Shown: positions 40,526 to 48,294 of the stretch, in pieces
Position numbering within the stretch: the stretch's first letter is position 1
Layout: each line of letters begins with the position of its first letter
Source of the DNA: Lactococcus lactis
GTDB lineage: Bacteria > Bacillota > Bacilli > Lactobacillales > Streptococcaceae
Assembly: GCF_029023865.1 (NCBI RefSeq)
Contig: NZ_CP118969.1
Span: 558,001-622,000 of the forward strand
Reading direction: 5' to 3'
DNA: 64,000 bases
Notes under the pieces: model-generated
Databases searched by the model: none
The model's input: only the letters and a program-made list of their open reading frames with translations
What the model was told of the DNA's origin: nothing
Program-made: the position numbers and the translations under genes

Positions 40526-41756
40526 GATAGACACCTCTAAAATATTCTTTTTCTAATTCTTTTCTAGATATTTTTTGATTTTTAGTAAAATTAAGAGTGG
40601 GAGTTTCTAAATATATTTGAGGAAGTTTGTATTTAGGAAGTCTTTGAGCTAGTATTTTGATTAATTTCTCTTTCTCGATAGGATTTAAGAGTAGTAGAGC
40701 AATTTTTTGACTATATCTTTCATCAAAAACTCCAAAAGCGATGCAGTCTTCACATAAATCTTTTGCCATACGCTCAATTTCTTCTGGAAAAATTTTATTT
40801 GCACCATGCTCGATAATGTCAGACCGACGTCCAAATAAATAAAGATGATTATTTTTTAAGGTTCCTAAATCATCAGTTGTCCATGATTGTGGATAAGGTT
40901 GATTAAGATAGCCAGAAAATAAATAAGGACTTTTAACTGTAAGACGATATTTTGGTCCTAAAGTGAGCTCTACGTGTGGAAAGAGTTTTCCTACAGATGA
41001 TGTTTTTTTACCATCATTAACTGCTTGCCATGAAATAAAACTTGTTTCAGAGCTTCCATAAAACTCAATCATTTGAGTTTGCGGAAGTTTTTTTCTTACT
41101 TTATTAATTGCCTCTGGGCTGAGTGTTCCTCCACCTAAAAAAATAATCTCTGGAGAAGTTAAAGCAAATAATTCATTGAGGTTATTTAAGAGGTAGGTTG
41201 GGACGGTAAAGAGAGCATAGTTTTCCGTAATATTTATAAATTGTGAAGGATTTGTAATTGCTAGGAAGGTTTTTCCTAGATATAAAGCACACATGAGTGT
41301 ATGAAGTCCTAATGAAGTAGTGAGTGGGCTAGTAGTTGCAAGAGCTTGTGAGTTGCTCAAATGAAATAAATCATCACAAACTTCAAAACCCATTTTCCAA
41401 GATTCCCAGTTACGATAATAGATTTTGGGCGGTCCAGTTGTCCCAGATGTGCTTGCTAAGAACAAAGTATCCTCAGGGATAAGTCCGAATTCAAAAGACT
41501 TTTTCTTAAAAGATTTATCCACGACAAGTGGATAATTTCCACTTTCGATAATTGCGAGAAAATCAATAATAAAATTCAAGGGACTATCATTTATTAGAGT
41601 AATAACAGTTTTAGAGGAGTGGCTATAATCTGTTAATTTTCTTTGTATTAAATCATTGATTTGTTGGTAGCTATATGAAATTTCGTCTATTTTAAGAGCT
41701 GGATAATCAGTAAAAAGTGCGGCCAGTTTTGAAAAATTAAATTTATTTTTTTCCAT
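40515..41756 (-). CDS. Acyl-activating (AMP-forming) synthetase, ANL superfamily
   Basis: A 413-residue adenylating enzyme, short for the family (usually about 500). The phosphate-binding loop TSGTTGPPK is at 103-111, the YGSSET A5 motif near 230, D-D-L-G and GRRSDII in the hinge, and the C-terminal catalytic lysine in NQKISRKEL. It makes an acyl-CoA (or acyl-ACP) from a free acid and ATP. Similar in context to B. subtilis YhfT. First gene of the minus-strand acyl cluster, divergent from bioY. Ribosome site AAGGA nine bases before ATG. Confidence 0.83.
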   Translation of the reverse strand: MEKNKFNFSKLAALFTDYPALKIDEISYSYQQINDLIQRKLTDYSHSSKTVITLINDSPLNFIIDFLAIIESGNYPLVVDKSFKKKSFEFGLIPEDTLFLASTSGTTGPPKIYYRNWESWKMGFEVCDDLFHLSNSQALATTSPLTTSLGLHTLMCALYLGKTFLAITNPSQFINITENYALFTVPTYLLNNLNELFALTSPEIIFLGGGTLSPEAINKVRKKLPQTQMIEFYGSSETSFISWQAVNDGKKTSSVGKLFPHVELTLGPKYRLTVKSPYLFSGYLNQPYPQSWTTDDLGTLKNNHLYLFGRRSDIIEHGANKIFPEEIERMAKDLCEDCIAFGVFDERYSQKIALLLLNPIEKEKLIKILAQRLPKYKLPQIYLETPTLNFTKNQKISRKELEKEYFRGVYHEL

Positions 41757-41789
41757 CTAAAATTTTCCTTTGTGTGAATAAAAAAGCAA

Positions 41790-41795
41790 ATAATA
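41790..41795 (-). promoter_or_regulatory. Candidate -10 of the acyl cluster
   Basis: TATTAT on the minus strand, about 33 bases before the ligase ATG. The matching -35 position falls inside the BirA-like dyad. Confidence 0.35.
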
Positions 41796-41803
41796 AAATT
41801 AAC

Positions 41804-41833
41804 AGTTAACCTAAACTTGATTTTAGGGTTACT
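41804..41833. promoter_or_regulatory. BirA-operator-like dyad between the acyl cluster and bioY-birA
   Basis: AGTTAACC (41804-41811), 14 bp, GGGTTACT (41826-41833). This matches the spacing and half-sites of the Firmicutes BirA signal (GTTAACC-N14/16-GGTTAAC) with one or two changes in the right arm. It covers the likely -35 of bioY and lies at the -35 region of the divergent cluster, so bound BirA could repress both. Confidence 0.65.
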
Positions 41834-41850
41834 ATTTGATATGATATCAG

Positions 41851-41856
41851 TATAAT
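41851..41856 (+). promoter_or_regulatory. bioY -10 box
   Basis: TATAAT; the -35 position 17 bp upstream (41828-41833) lies inside the BirA-like dyad. Confidence 0.6.
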
Positions 41857-41900
41857 AAAAAATTCTTTTATTGTAAAATATAAAATCAGGAGTAGCAAAT

Positions 41901-42470
41901 ATGACTAAGAATCAAAAAGTCAAAACATTAACGTATTCAGCCTTTATGACTGCATTTATTATTATTCTAGGATTTTTACCAGGAATACCAATTGGTTTTA
42001 TTCCTGTCCCAATTATCTTGCAAAATATGGGAATAATGATGGCTGGGGGACTTCTTGGCCCCAAATATGGTACAATTTCGGTAGGAGCATTTCTTACTTT
42101 AGCTTTAATTGGCTTACCTGTTTTAACGGGTGGAAATGGCGGAGCAGCGAGCTTTTTAGGGCCTTCGGGAGGCTACCGAATGGCTTGGCTTTTTACACCA
42201 TTTTTAATAGGTTTTTTCCTTAAGAAATTGCAAATTACAGCTTCAAAGAATTGGATTGGAGAATTAATCATTGTTTTAGTGTTTGGAGTTATTTTTGTTG
42301 ATCTAGTCGGAGCAATCTGGCTATCTATTCAATCTAATATTCCATTAATTACTTCGTTGATTTCTAATTTAGTTTTTATTCCTGGTGATTGTATCAAAGC
42401 CATTTTGACTGTTCTTATCGTGCGACGTCTTAGAAAAGAAGGAGGCTTTGAAATGTATTTTAGAAAGTGA
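41901..42470 (+). CDS. bioY: Biotin transporter BioY (S component)
   Basis: A 189-residue membrane protein with about six TM segments. Family features: IPVPIILQNMGIMMAGGLLGPKYG and the GPSGGYRMAW motif (about 91-100). It captures biotin, alone or as the substrate-specific part of an ECF transporter. Its stop overlaps the beginning of birA by four bases, so importer and biotin sensor are one unit, under a BirA-like operator. Confidence 0.93.
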   Translation: MTKNQKVKTLTYSAFMTAFIIILGFLPGIPIGFIPVPIILQNMGIMMAGGLLGPKYGTISVGAFLTLALIGLPVLTGGNGGAASFLGPSGGYRMAWLFTPFLIGFFLKKLQITASKNWIGELIIVLVFGVIFVDLVGAIWLSIQSNIPLITSLISNLVFIPGDCIKAILTVLIVRRLRKEGGFEMYFRK

Positions 42471-43447
42471 TAATTATGCGAACAACAAAACAATTTGTCT
42501 TGTTAAAACTTCTTCAACAAAAAGGAAACTGGGTTTCGGGTGATGAATTAGCTGAGGAGCTAAAGCTTAGTCGAGAAAGTATCTGGAAAGCAATTAATAC
42601 TTTAAAGCGCAAGGGCAATCAAATCGAAAGTCGTAAAAATTTGGGCTATAAGTATGTTGGAAATAATTCATTAGATGAAGATACGATAAATTTTTATAGT
42701 GGAATGAAATTTGAAGATAAAATTTTTGTTTTTGATGAGGTGACTTCTACGCAAGAGTTAGCGAAGCAATATTTGTCTTCACATGAGGTCAAACAACCTC
42801 TTATTTTTGTTGCAAATAATCAAACGGAGGGACACGGTCGGCGTGGCCGAAATTTCTATTCTCCAAGTGATACTGGATTATATTTTAGTATTATTTTACC
42901 CAACCCCAGTCATGATATTTTGAAAATAGGATTATTGACGACAAGTACGGCTGTGGCCGTTGTCAAGGTCCTTGAACAATTTTATAAAGATAAAAACTTT
43001 CAACTCAAATGGGTTAATGATATTTATTTGGGGACCTATAAAGTTGGCGGAATTATCACTGAAGCTGCTTTAGATTTAGAATCAAGCTCTGCTGGAAATT
43101 TCATTATGGGAATTGGCTTAAATCTGTCAACAAAAGATTTTCCAGCAGATTTATCCGAAAAGGCTCAGGGAATAAATCCTGAGTTTAAGATAGACAGAAA
43201 TCAGCTTTTAGCAGAAATGGCTAAAGAAGTGATAAATAATTTCGCAAATTATAGACAGCCAGATTTAATTGATGAGTATCGAAAGAGGTCATTGTTGTTT
43301 GGTAAAAATGTGACTTTAAAATTGGGAACAAAAGCTGTTAATGGACAAGTAGAAGGAATTTCTGATGACGGAAGCTTGATTTTAAAAGCAAAATCAGGAG
43401 AATTACAAACTTTTAAAAGTGGCGAAGTTGTGAAAGTTGATTGGTAA
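42467..43447 (+). CDS. birA: Bifunctional biotin--[acetyl-CoA carboxylase] ligase / biotin operon repressor
   Basis: A 326-residue protein. An N-terminal winged helix (about 5-60; SGDELAEELKLSRESIWKAINTLKRKG) shows that it can bind DNA. The ligase domain has the biotinyl-AMP loop GHGRRGRNFYSP (about 122-133) and KWVNDIY near 180. The C-terminal SH3-like domain ends the protein. It attaches biotin to acetyl-CoA carboxylase and, when biotin is plentiful, represses biotin genes. The first in-frame ATG is at 42467; a second at 42476 is possible. Confidence 0.93.
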   Translation: MIIMRTTKQFVLLKLLQQKGNWVSGDELAEELKLSRESIWKAINTLKRKGNQIESRKNLGYKYVGNNSLDEDTINFYSGMKFEDKIFVFDEVTSTQELAKQYLSSHEVKQPLIFVANNQTEGHGRRGRNFYSPSDTGLYFSIILPNPSHDILKIGLLTTSTAVAVVKVLEQFYKDKNFQLKWVNDIYLGTYKVGGIITEAALDLESSSAGNFIMGIGLNLSTKDFPADLSEKAQGINPEFKIDRNQLLAEMAKEVINNFANYRQPDLIDEYRKRSLLFGKNVTLKLGTKAVNGQVEGISDDGSLILKAKSGELQTFKSGEVVKVDW

Positions 43448-43463
43448 TGAAAGGTGAATTTTA

Positions 43464-43769
43464 TTGCGAGAAAAAATCTGGGGGAAAGTGATAGATGAGG
43501 AAGGCAGGTGTACTCATTATCATCAAGAAAATGATATTGTCGCCCTAAAATGTTCAGACTGTGAAAAGTATTTTTCTTGTTATCATTGTCACGATGAATT
43601 AGAGAATCATTTATTTAGGGCTACTGATAAAGAAGACTTTCCAGTACTTTGTGGCCATTGTGGAACAAAATTAAATTTTAATGATTATTCGCGAGGAGAG
43701 TGTATCAAGTGCAGCTCCGCTTTTAATCCAAATTGTCATCGACATTGGCAAGTTTATTTTAATGAATAG
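43464..43769 (+). CDS. CHY-type zinc finger protein
   Basis: A 101-residue cysteine- and histidine-rich protein: CTHYHQ near the start, then CxxC (CSDC), CYHC, C-G-H-C and C-I-K-C pairs, the ligand pattern of the CHY zinc finger. The start is TTG 43464, with AAAGGTGA about seven bases upstream. It is 16 bp after birA and may be transcribed with it. Function unknown; bacterial members are small stand-alone zinc proteins. Confidence 0.8.
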   Translation: MREKIWGKVIDEEGRCTHYHQENDIVALKCSDCEKYFSCYHCHDELENHLFRATDKEDFPVLCGHCGTKLNFNDYSRGECIKCSSAFNPNCHRHWQVYFNE

Positions 43770-43804
43770 GCATATGTTTTTAATATTATGAAGGAAGAAA
43801 TGAA

Positions 43805-44461
43805 ATGTTATTTACTGAATTAGCAAGAGAAAAATCATCAATATTTTGGGAAAGAAGTTTTGAGCATCCTTTTATTCAAGGATTAGTGAGTGGAGAATTA
43901 GCTCCTGAGGTTTTTCGCTATTATTTGTTGCAAGACCGTTATTATCTTGAACATTTTAGTAAGTTATATTTTCTTATTGCCAAGAAATCTGCTAGTGAAG
44001 AGATTCAAGCGCATTTAAGATTAAATGCCGAAGAACTAAAAAATGGAGAGATTTTTGTTCGCGAGGGATTTTTTAAAGAATTAGAGATTGGTGAACAAGA
44101 AATTTTAGAAACGCCGGTTGCTCCCACTGCTTATCATTATGTTTCTCATATGTATCGTCAGCTTATTGATGGCTCTGTTAATAGTGCAATTGCGGGAATG
44201 TTGCCTTGTGCTTGGCTATATCATGAAATTGGTTTACGATTAATTAAGGTGGGGTCGCCCAATCCTTTGTATCAAAAATGGATTGAAACCTATGCGAGTG
44301 AAGAAGCTACCGTCCAAATCGCAAAAGAGTGTGATATTATTAATCGGCTTTATCAAGAAAGTGATGAACAAGAGCAAGAACAGATGCTTGAGGCTTTTTT
44401 GATTAGTAGTAAAATGGAGGCTGATTTTTGGGAAATGGCTTTGGTCTTAGAAAAATGGTAG
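43805..44461 (+). CDS. tenA: TenA family thiaminase II
   Basis: A 218-residue helical enzyme that recovers the pyrimidine part of thiamine breakdown products (aminopyrimidine aminohydrolase). The catalytic cysteine is Cys135 in MLPCAWLYHEIG, the conserved YYLLQDRYYL region is at 39-48, and the C-terminal glutamate in SSKMEADFWEMA is present. No thiamine riboswitch is visible upstream. It may be the end of the bioY-birA transcript (35-bp gap to the CHY gene). Confidence 0.9.
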   Translation: MLFTELAREKSSIFWERSFEHPFIQGLVSGELAPEVFRYYLLQDRYYLEHFSKLYFLIAKKSASEEIQAHLRLNAEELKNGEIFVREGFFKELEIGEQEILETPVAPTAYHYVSHMYRQLIDGSVNSAIAGMLPCAWLYHEIGLRLIKVGSPNPLYQKWIETYASEEATVQIAKECDIINRLYQESDEQEQEQMLEAFLISSKMEADFWEMALVLEKW

Positions 44462-44540
44462 TTGAAATTTTTCTGTAAAAGTTAAAAAGTCTTATATGAC
44501 TTCTAATATAAAAAAAGATTAAATCTATTTCAGTTAATTC

Positions 44541-44569
44541 TTGCAAACGGATACACAAAATGATAAAAT
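44541..44569 (+). promoter_or_regulatory. Promoter of the candidate small RNA
   Basis: TTGCAA (44541-44546), 17 bp, TAAAAT (44564-44569) with TG one base before the -10. Transcription should start about 44576. Confidence 0.65.
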
Positions 44570-44583
44570 ATATTTATCCTTAT

Positions 44584-44598
44584 AGGAAAGCGTTTACC
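44584..44598 (+). promoter_or_regulatory. Candidate cre (CcpA) site over the small-RNA start
   Basis: Thirteen of 15 positions fit WTGNAANCGNWNNCW, with core AAAGCGTTTAC. It sits at about +9 to +23, a position for repression by CcpA. Confidence 0.5.
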
Positions 44599-44649
44599 TA
44601 AAAGTCATGGTTACGTAAATAAGCTATAGCGAGTAGCTTAATTTCTTTC

Positions 44650-44677
44650 AAATCCCTCCTAGTCAGGGGGATTTTTT
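44650..44677 (+). terminator. Terminator of the candidate small RNA
   Basis: AAATCCC / GGGATTT with loop of 11 bases and six Ts. Confidence 0.75.
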
Positions 44678-44770
44678 GATGAAATTTTATATGGAATATA
44701 TAGATAATAAATGTATTTTCTACTTGAAAAAGTCCCTTTGAAATTAATTTACTTTTATATGAGAAAAAGC

Positions 44771-44799
44771 TTGTCACTGTCATCTTTAGATGTTATAAT
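44771..44799 (+). promoter_or_regulatory. Promoter of the anion permease gene
   Basis: TTGTCA (44771-44776), 17 bp, TATAAT (44794-44799), TG-extended. Confidence 0.75.
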
Positions 44800-44840
44800 T
44801 TATTGTGGTGCAAAATTTTATATGCTAGTTAGGAGAAGTA

Positions 44841-46019
44841 GTGGAACATTCAGCTACTCAGCGCGAATCCCAAAAAGTATGGACGGCTATTAAAAATTGG
44901 TTTCTAGTGGACAAAGTTTTTCTGATTTCGTTTATTATTGCAATTATTGCCATTAGTTTGGGTGGAGTGACAACGCGTTTCTTTAATTATCACGTCATCG
45001 TTACAGTTTCAGGTTTGATGCTTGTAATTGGTGGTTTTAAAGAAACAGGTTTGTTACAGTATTTGGGACAATCCTTAGTTAAAAGAAGTACAACAACGCG
45101 TCAGCTCGTTCGATTTACGACGCTACTTACCTTCTTTTTAGCCGTTTTTTTTACAAATGATTTAACAATTTTGACGGTTTTACCGCTCTATTTAGCGATT
45201 ACTAAAGAAATTAAAAACCGAAAGTCAGTTTATATTGGAGCAGCATTGATTGTTCCAGCCTGTCACATTGGTTCTGCCTTACTTCCGCAAGGTAATCCGC
45301 ATAATCTTTATTTGTATTCTTTTTATAAAGTAGCAGCACATCATGGTGGTGCCGCTTTAACTAATTTGGACTTTTTTAAAGGAACAGGCGCTTTATGGAT
45401 TTTGGGTTTATTGATTTTGATGATTGCTTGTCAATTCATTGATAATGAGCCTTTGGTGATTGAAACTAAAGTGACGCAATTTAATAAAGTTGAAACTTCT
45501 ATTTTTGTTGTTTTGATGTTATTGATGGCAGCTTCGGTTTTTGGCTATGTGAATTTTTATCTTGCTGGAGCAATTGTTGCTTTGGTTGTATTAATCTATC
45601 GTCCGAGACTTTTTAAAGGAATTGATTATCATCTTTTATTTACATTTATCTTTTTCTTTTTGATTGTAGGAAATATTGCTAATATCAGTGTGTTGACTGA
45701 TTTTATCAGTAATACTTTAGTTGGACCGCAGGCTTCTTTTTTAGGAACTGTGATTATGAGTCAATTTATCTCTAATATCGCGGCCCCAATTTTGATTTCT
45801 CCGTTCACTCCTCATGCTGTTTCTTTGGTGCTTGGAGCTGATATTGGGGGAATTGGTACAATTGTTTCGTCAATGGCAACGCTGATTGCTTACAAAGTTA
45901 TTAGAATGAATGCGCGTGGTGAAACGCGAGGATTTGTAAAATATTTTACAATTGTAAATGCAGGATTTGTTGTGATTCTAACTTTGATTGGTTTAGTCAT
46001 TGTGACAATTGTTGGTTAA
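44841..46019 (+). CDS. Citrate/arsenite-type anion permease (ArsB/NhaD/CitMHS-like)
   Basis: A 392-residue membrane protein with about 10-11 TM segments. A conserved internal segment (FFTNDLTILTVLPLYLA near 93-109; LLPQGNPHNLYLYSF near 148-162) and the related later half (MSQFISNIAAPILISPF) are typical of the ion transporter superfamily with inverted repeats. The substrate could be a dicarboxylate, citrate or another anion. Start GTG 44841 follows AGGAGA. It stands alone between its own promoter and terminator. Confidence 0.75.
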   Translation: MEHSATQRESQKVWTAIKNWFLVDKVFLISFIIAIIAISLGGVTTRFFNYHVIVTVSGLMLVIGGFKETGLLQYLGQSLVKRSTTTRQLVRFTTLLTFFLAVFFTNDLTILTVLPLYLAITKEIKNRKSVYIGAALIVPACHIGSALLPQGNPHNLYLYSFYKVAAHHGGAALTNLDFFKGTGALWILGLLILMIACQFIDNEPLVIETKVTQFNKVETSIFVVLMLLMAASVFGYVNFYLAGAIVALVVLIYRPRLFKGIDYHLLFTFIFFFLIVGNIANISVLTDFISNTLVGPQASFLGTVIMSQFISNIAAPILISPFTPHAVSLVLGADIGGIGTIVSSMATLIAYKVIRMNARGETRGFVKYFTIVNAGFVVILTLIGLVIVTIVG

Positions 46020-46025
46020 GATGTA

Positions 46026-46051
46026 AAAGTTGGAGCATCCAGCTTTTTTAT
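46026..46051 (+). terminator. Terminator of the anion permease gene
   Basis: AAGTTGG / CCAGCTT (one G-U) with a five-base loop and T run. Confidence 0.7.
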
Positions 46052-46065
46052 TATGGAAAATTTTT

Positions 46066-46083
46066 ACTGACAGAGCTGTCAGT
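46066..46083. repeat. Palindromic motif pair and extra copy
   Basis: ACTGACAG-AG-CTGTCAGT, the same core as the sufC-sufD palindrome, flanked by T-rich sequence. A further TCTGTCAGT lies at 46137-46145, at the -35 position of the acetyltransferase promoter. Confidence 0.7.
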
Positions 46084-46160
46084 AATTTTTTATTTATCTC
46101 TGATAAAAAAATGTTAAATAAAAATGTGTAGAAATTTCTGTCAGTAATTAATAAATGGTG

Positions 46161-46166
46161 TATAAT
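46161..46166 (+). promoter_or_regulatory. -10 box of the acetyltransferase gene
   Basis: TATAAT. The likely -35 (TTCTGT, 46137-46142, 18-bp spacer) is formed by a motif copy. Confidence 0.5.
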
Positions 46167-46191
46167 AGTTAAAAATGTAAAGGAGAAGGAA

Positions 46192-46755
46192 ATGGAGTTT
46201 AGATTAGCGAAAAAGTCTGATGCTAAAAGACTTTTAGAAATTTATAAACCTTATGTTGAAAAAACTGCCATTACTTTTGAGTATGAAGTCCCAACGATTG
46301 CAGAATTTGAAAAGCGAATTGAAAAAATAGGAAGTCGCTATCCTTATATTGTGGCGATTGAAAATGACAAAATCATTGGTTATGCTTATGCTGGCGCTTA
46401 TCGAGAACGGGCGGCTTATGATTGGGTGGTTGAATTATCAATTTATTTAGATGAAAATGAACGGCAACATGGCGCTGGTAGTGCCCTTTATCAAAAGTTA
46501 CTGACAGCTTTATCGGTACTTAATTATCAGCGTGCTTATGCTTGTATTACCTATCCAAATCCAGCAAGTGTTGCATTTCATAAAAAATTTGGTTTTGAAC
46601 AAATTGGACTTTTTCCAAAAGCGGGTTATAAGTTTGAACAATGGTATGGTATTGTTTGGTTAGAACGCTCTCTCCAAACTACTGATAAAGTTACTGCGAT
46701 AAAATTACTGACAGATTTGTCAGAGAATGAACTAGAAAAAATTTTGGCTAATTAG
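46192..46755 (+). CDS. GNAT N-acetyltransferase (phosphinothricin acetyltransferase / MnaT type)
   Basis: A 187-residue enzyme resembling Pat/YncA acetyltransferases: RLAKKSDAKRLLEIYKPYV at the N-terminus, acetyl-CoA loop ERQHGAGSALY (near 100), ITYPNPASVAFHKKFGF (about 119-135) and GYKFEQWYG near 145. It acetylates small amines, for example methionine analogues or phosphinothricin-like compounds. Good AAGGAG ribosome site. An inverted motif pair lies in the coding region at 46705-46724. Confidence 0.85.
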   Translation: MEFRLAKKSDAKRLLEIYKPYVEKTAITFEYEVPTIAEFEKRIEKIGSRYPYIVAIENDKIIGYAYAGAYRERAAYDWVVELSIYLDENERQHGAGSALYQKLLTALSVLNYQRAYACITYPNPASVAFHKKFGFEQIGLFPKAGYKFEQWYGIVWLERSLQTTDKVTAIKLLTDLSENELEKILAN

Positions 46756-46858
46756 TCAAGATTTTTTATTATTTTATTGAAAAAGTAAAACATTTTGTGT
46801 TTGGTAAGAAAAATATTAAAATAAAATTAAATAAATTAAAAGTAGAAAGGAAGAAAAA

Positions 46859-47257
46859 ATGAACAAATTTATCTGGTCCATTTTTATCCCCGTCCTGATT
46901 TTTGCAGGACTATTGACAGTTATTGGTTTTAGCCTTGAGAGTCGGCATTTTTACTGGCTTCAATCCGTTGAGCTCATTTATCTTTTTGGAAGTTTAATCT
47001 TTACTTTTGCTGCTTTTTGGATTTGGCATCTGGGGATAAAATCTCGGAAAATGAAAAGCTTAAAAGTTTTGTGGTTCATTCTGAGTTTAGTTTTTCTAAT
47101 TGACTTAATCAACACAGGAGTTTATTTAGCTCAGGGGCAAGGATGGCTGTGGGGTATGAGTAGTTTTAGTTCTGCTGGACCTGCTTTTTTTGCAAGCATG
47201 CTCCTTTTGAGCCTAAGTTTTTTAGGATTTAGAGGTCAAATGAAGAAAGAAAATTAA
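46859..47257 (+). CDS. Small membrane protein of unknown function
   Basis: A 132-residue protein with four predicted TM helices and short charged loops, ending in a basic tail. Good ribosome site (AAAGGAAG). No family is recognised. It lies between the acetyltransferase and the NatAB-type exporter with about 100-bp gaps, so its expression may be independent. Confidence 0.65.
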   Translation: MNKFIWSIFIPVLIFAGLLTVIGFSLESRHFYWLQSVELIYLFGSLIFTFAAFWIWHLGIKSRKMKSLKVLWFILSLVFLIDLINTGVYLAQGQGWLWGMSSFSSAGPAFFASMLLLSLSFLGFRGQMKKEN

Positions 47258-47324
47258 AATGACAAAATTAAGACATTTTTTGTCTTACCTAAGAGGGAAA
47301 AGGAGGTTAAAAGTGAAAATAAAA

Positions 47325-47333
47325 TGATATAAT
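47325..47333 (+). promoter_or_regulatory. Extended -10 promoter of the ABC exporter
   Basis: TG-A-TATAAT; the ribosome site TAAGGA lies eight bases before ATG 47362. Confidence 0.55.
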
Positions 47334-47361
47334 TAGAAAAAAAGGAAGAGTAAGGAAAATT

Positions 47362-48294
47362 ATGACATTAAAGATTGACAAAGTTCGAAAAAGCTTTGGT
47401 GATAAAATCGCTGTTGATAATCTCAATATGGTTGTTAAACCAGGTGAAGTTATGGGCTTAATTGGTCAAAATGGTGCTGGGAAAACAACGACTTTTCGGA
47501 TGATTCTTAATTTTATATCAGCTGACCAAGGGAAAATTACTTGGCAAGATGGACCGATTACGCAAGAAATCAAGCAAAAAATTGGTTTCTTACCCGAAGA
47601 ACGTGGTCTTTATCAAAAGATGACAGTTGAAGACCAAATTCTTTATTTTGCGGAACTCCATGGAATGAAACGAGCAGATGCCCGGATAAAGCTACAAGAC
47701 TGGATGAAACGTTTAGAGGTCGTTGGTAAACCAACCGACAAAGTTCAAACCCTTTCTAAAGGGAATGCCCAAAAAATTCAATTCATTGCCACTTTGATTC
47801 ATGAGCCTGAATTTTTGATTTTGGATGAGCCATTTACAGGGCTTGACCCAGTGAATACAGAACTCTTGCGAAATGAGATTAAACGGAGTCGTGATAAGGG
47901 AGCGGCGGTTATTTTCTCTAACCATAATATGAGTGATGTTGAGCTTTTATCTGACCATTTGTTAATGCTAAAAGGCGGTCAAACAATTTTAAATGGAACG
48001 GTTGAAGCCATTCGAGCTTCTTATGGCCGTACCCGTATTTATTTGGAGTCTGATCTGCGCAATGAAGAGCTCTCTGTAATTACAGGAGTTGAATCAATTG
48101 AAAAAAGAGGAAGTGGTCGTTCAATAAAAATATCTGAGGCAGAAGTTGGACGTGAAATTTTCCAAAAAGTGGCTAAAGATGGCTATGTTCAAGCATTTGT
48201 TCAGTCTCCACCGTCACTAGATGAAATTTTCCGAATGGAAGCAGCTGAGAACAATCAAGAAAATTTAAGTGCAAGAAGTGAGGAAATAAAATGA
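47362..48294 (+). CDS. ABC exporter ATP-binding protein (NatA/YhaQ type)
   Basis: A 310-residue ABC ATPase with a C-terminal extension of about 90 residues. Walker A GQNGAGKT is at 35-42. The signature is LSKGNAQK instead of LSGGQ, a variation seen in the NatA/YhaQ group, and Walker B is FLILDEPFTGLDPVN. It overlaps the permease gene by four bases (ATGA), forming a typical two-gene exporter. Relatives export sodium or confer resistance to lipophilic compounds. Confidence 0.88.
   Translation: MTLKIDKVRKSFGDKIAVDNLNMVVKPGEVMGLIGQNGAGKTTTFRMILNFISADQGKITWQDGPITQEIKQKIGFLPEERGLYQKMTVEDQILYFAELHGMKRADARIKLQDWMKRLEVVGKPTDKVQTLSKGNAQKIQFIATLIHEPEFLILDEPFTGLDPVNTELLRNEIKRSRDKGAAVIFSNHNMSDVELLSDHLLMLKGGQTILNGTVEAIRASYGRTRIYLESDLRNEELSVITGVESIEKRGSGRSIKISEAEVGREIFQKVAKDGYVQAFVQSPPSLDEIFRMEAAENNQENLSARSEEIK

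Larger units (their letters stand above)
44576..44677 (+). ncRNA. Candidate ~100-nt small RNA in the tenA-permease gap
   Basis: The 379-bp gap holds a full promoter, then about 100 nt without a credible reading frame, then a terminator. The RNA would contain one internal hairpin (AAGCTA / TAGCTT, 44621-44639) before the terminator stem. The downstream permease has its own promoter at 44771-44799, so this is probably an independent unit rather than a leader. The rest of the gap (44678-44770) is AT-rich and shows nothing more. Confidence 0.5.

Noticed and set aside
43770-43804. Thiamine riboswitch before tenA
   Set aside because: The gap is only 35 bp and carries none of the conserved TPP-riboswitch segments.
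44598-44783. 61-codon minus-strand frame in the tenA-permease gap
   Set aside because: No ribosome site; it crosses the terminator and promoter identified on the plus strand.
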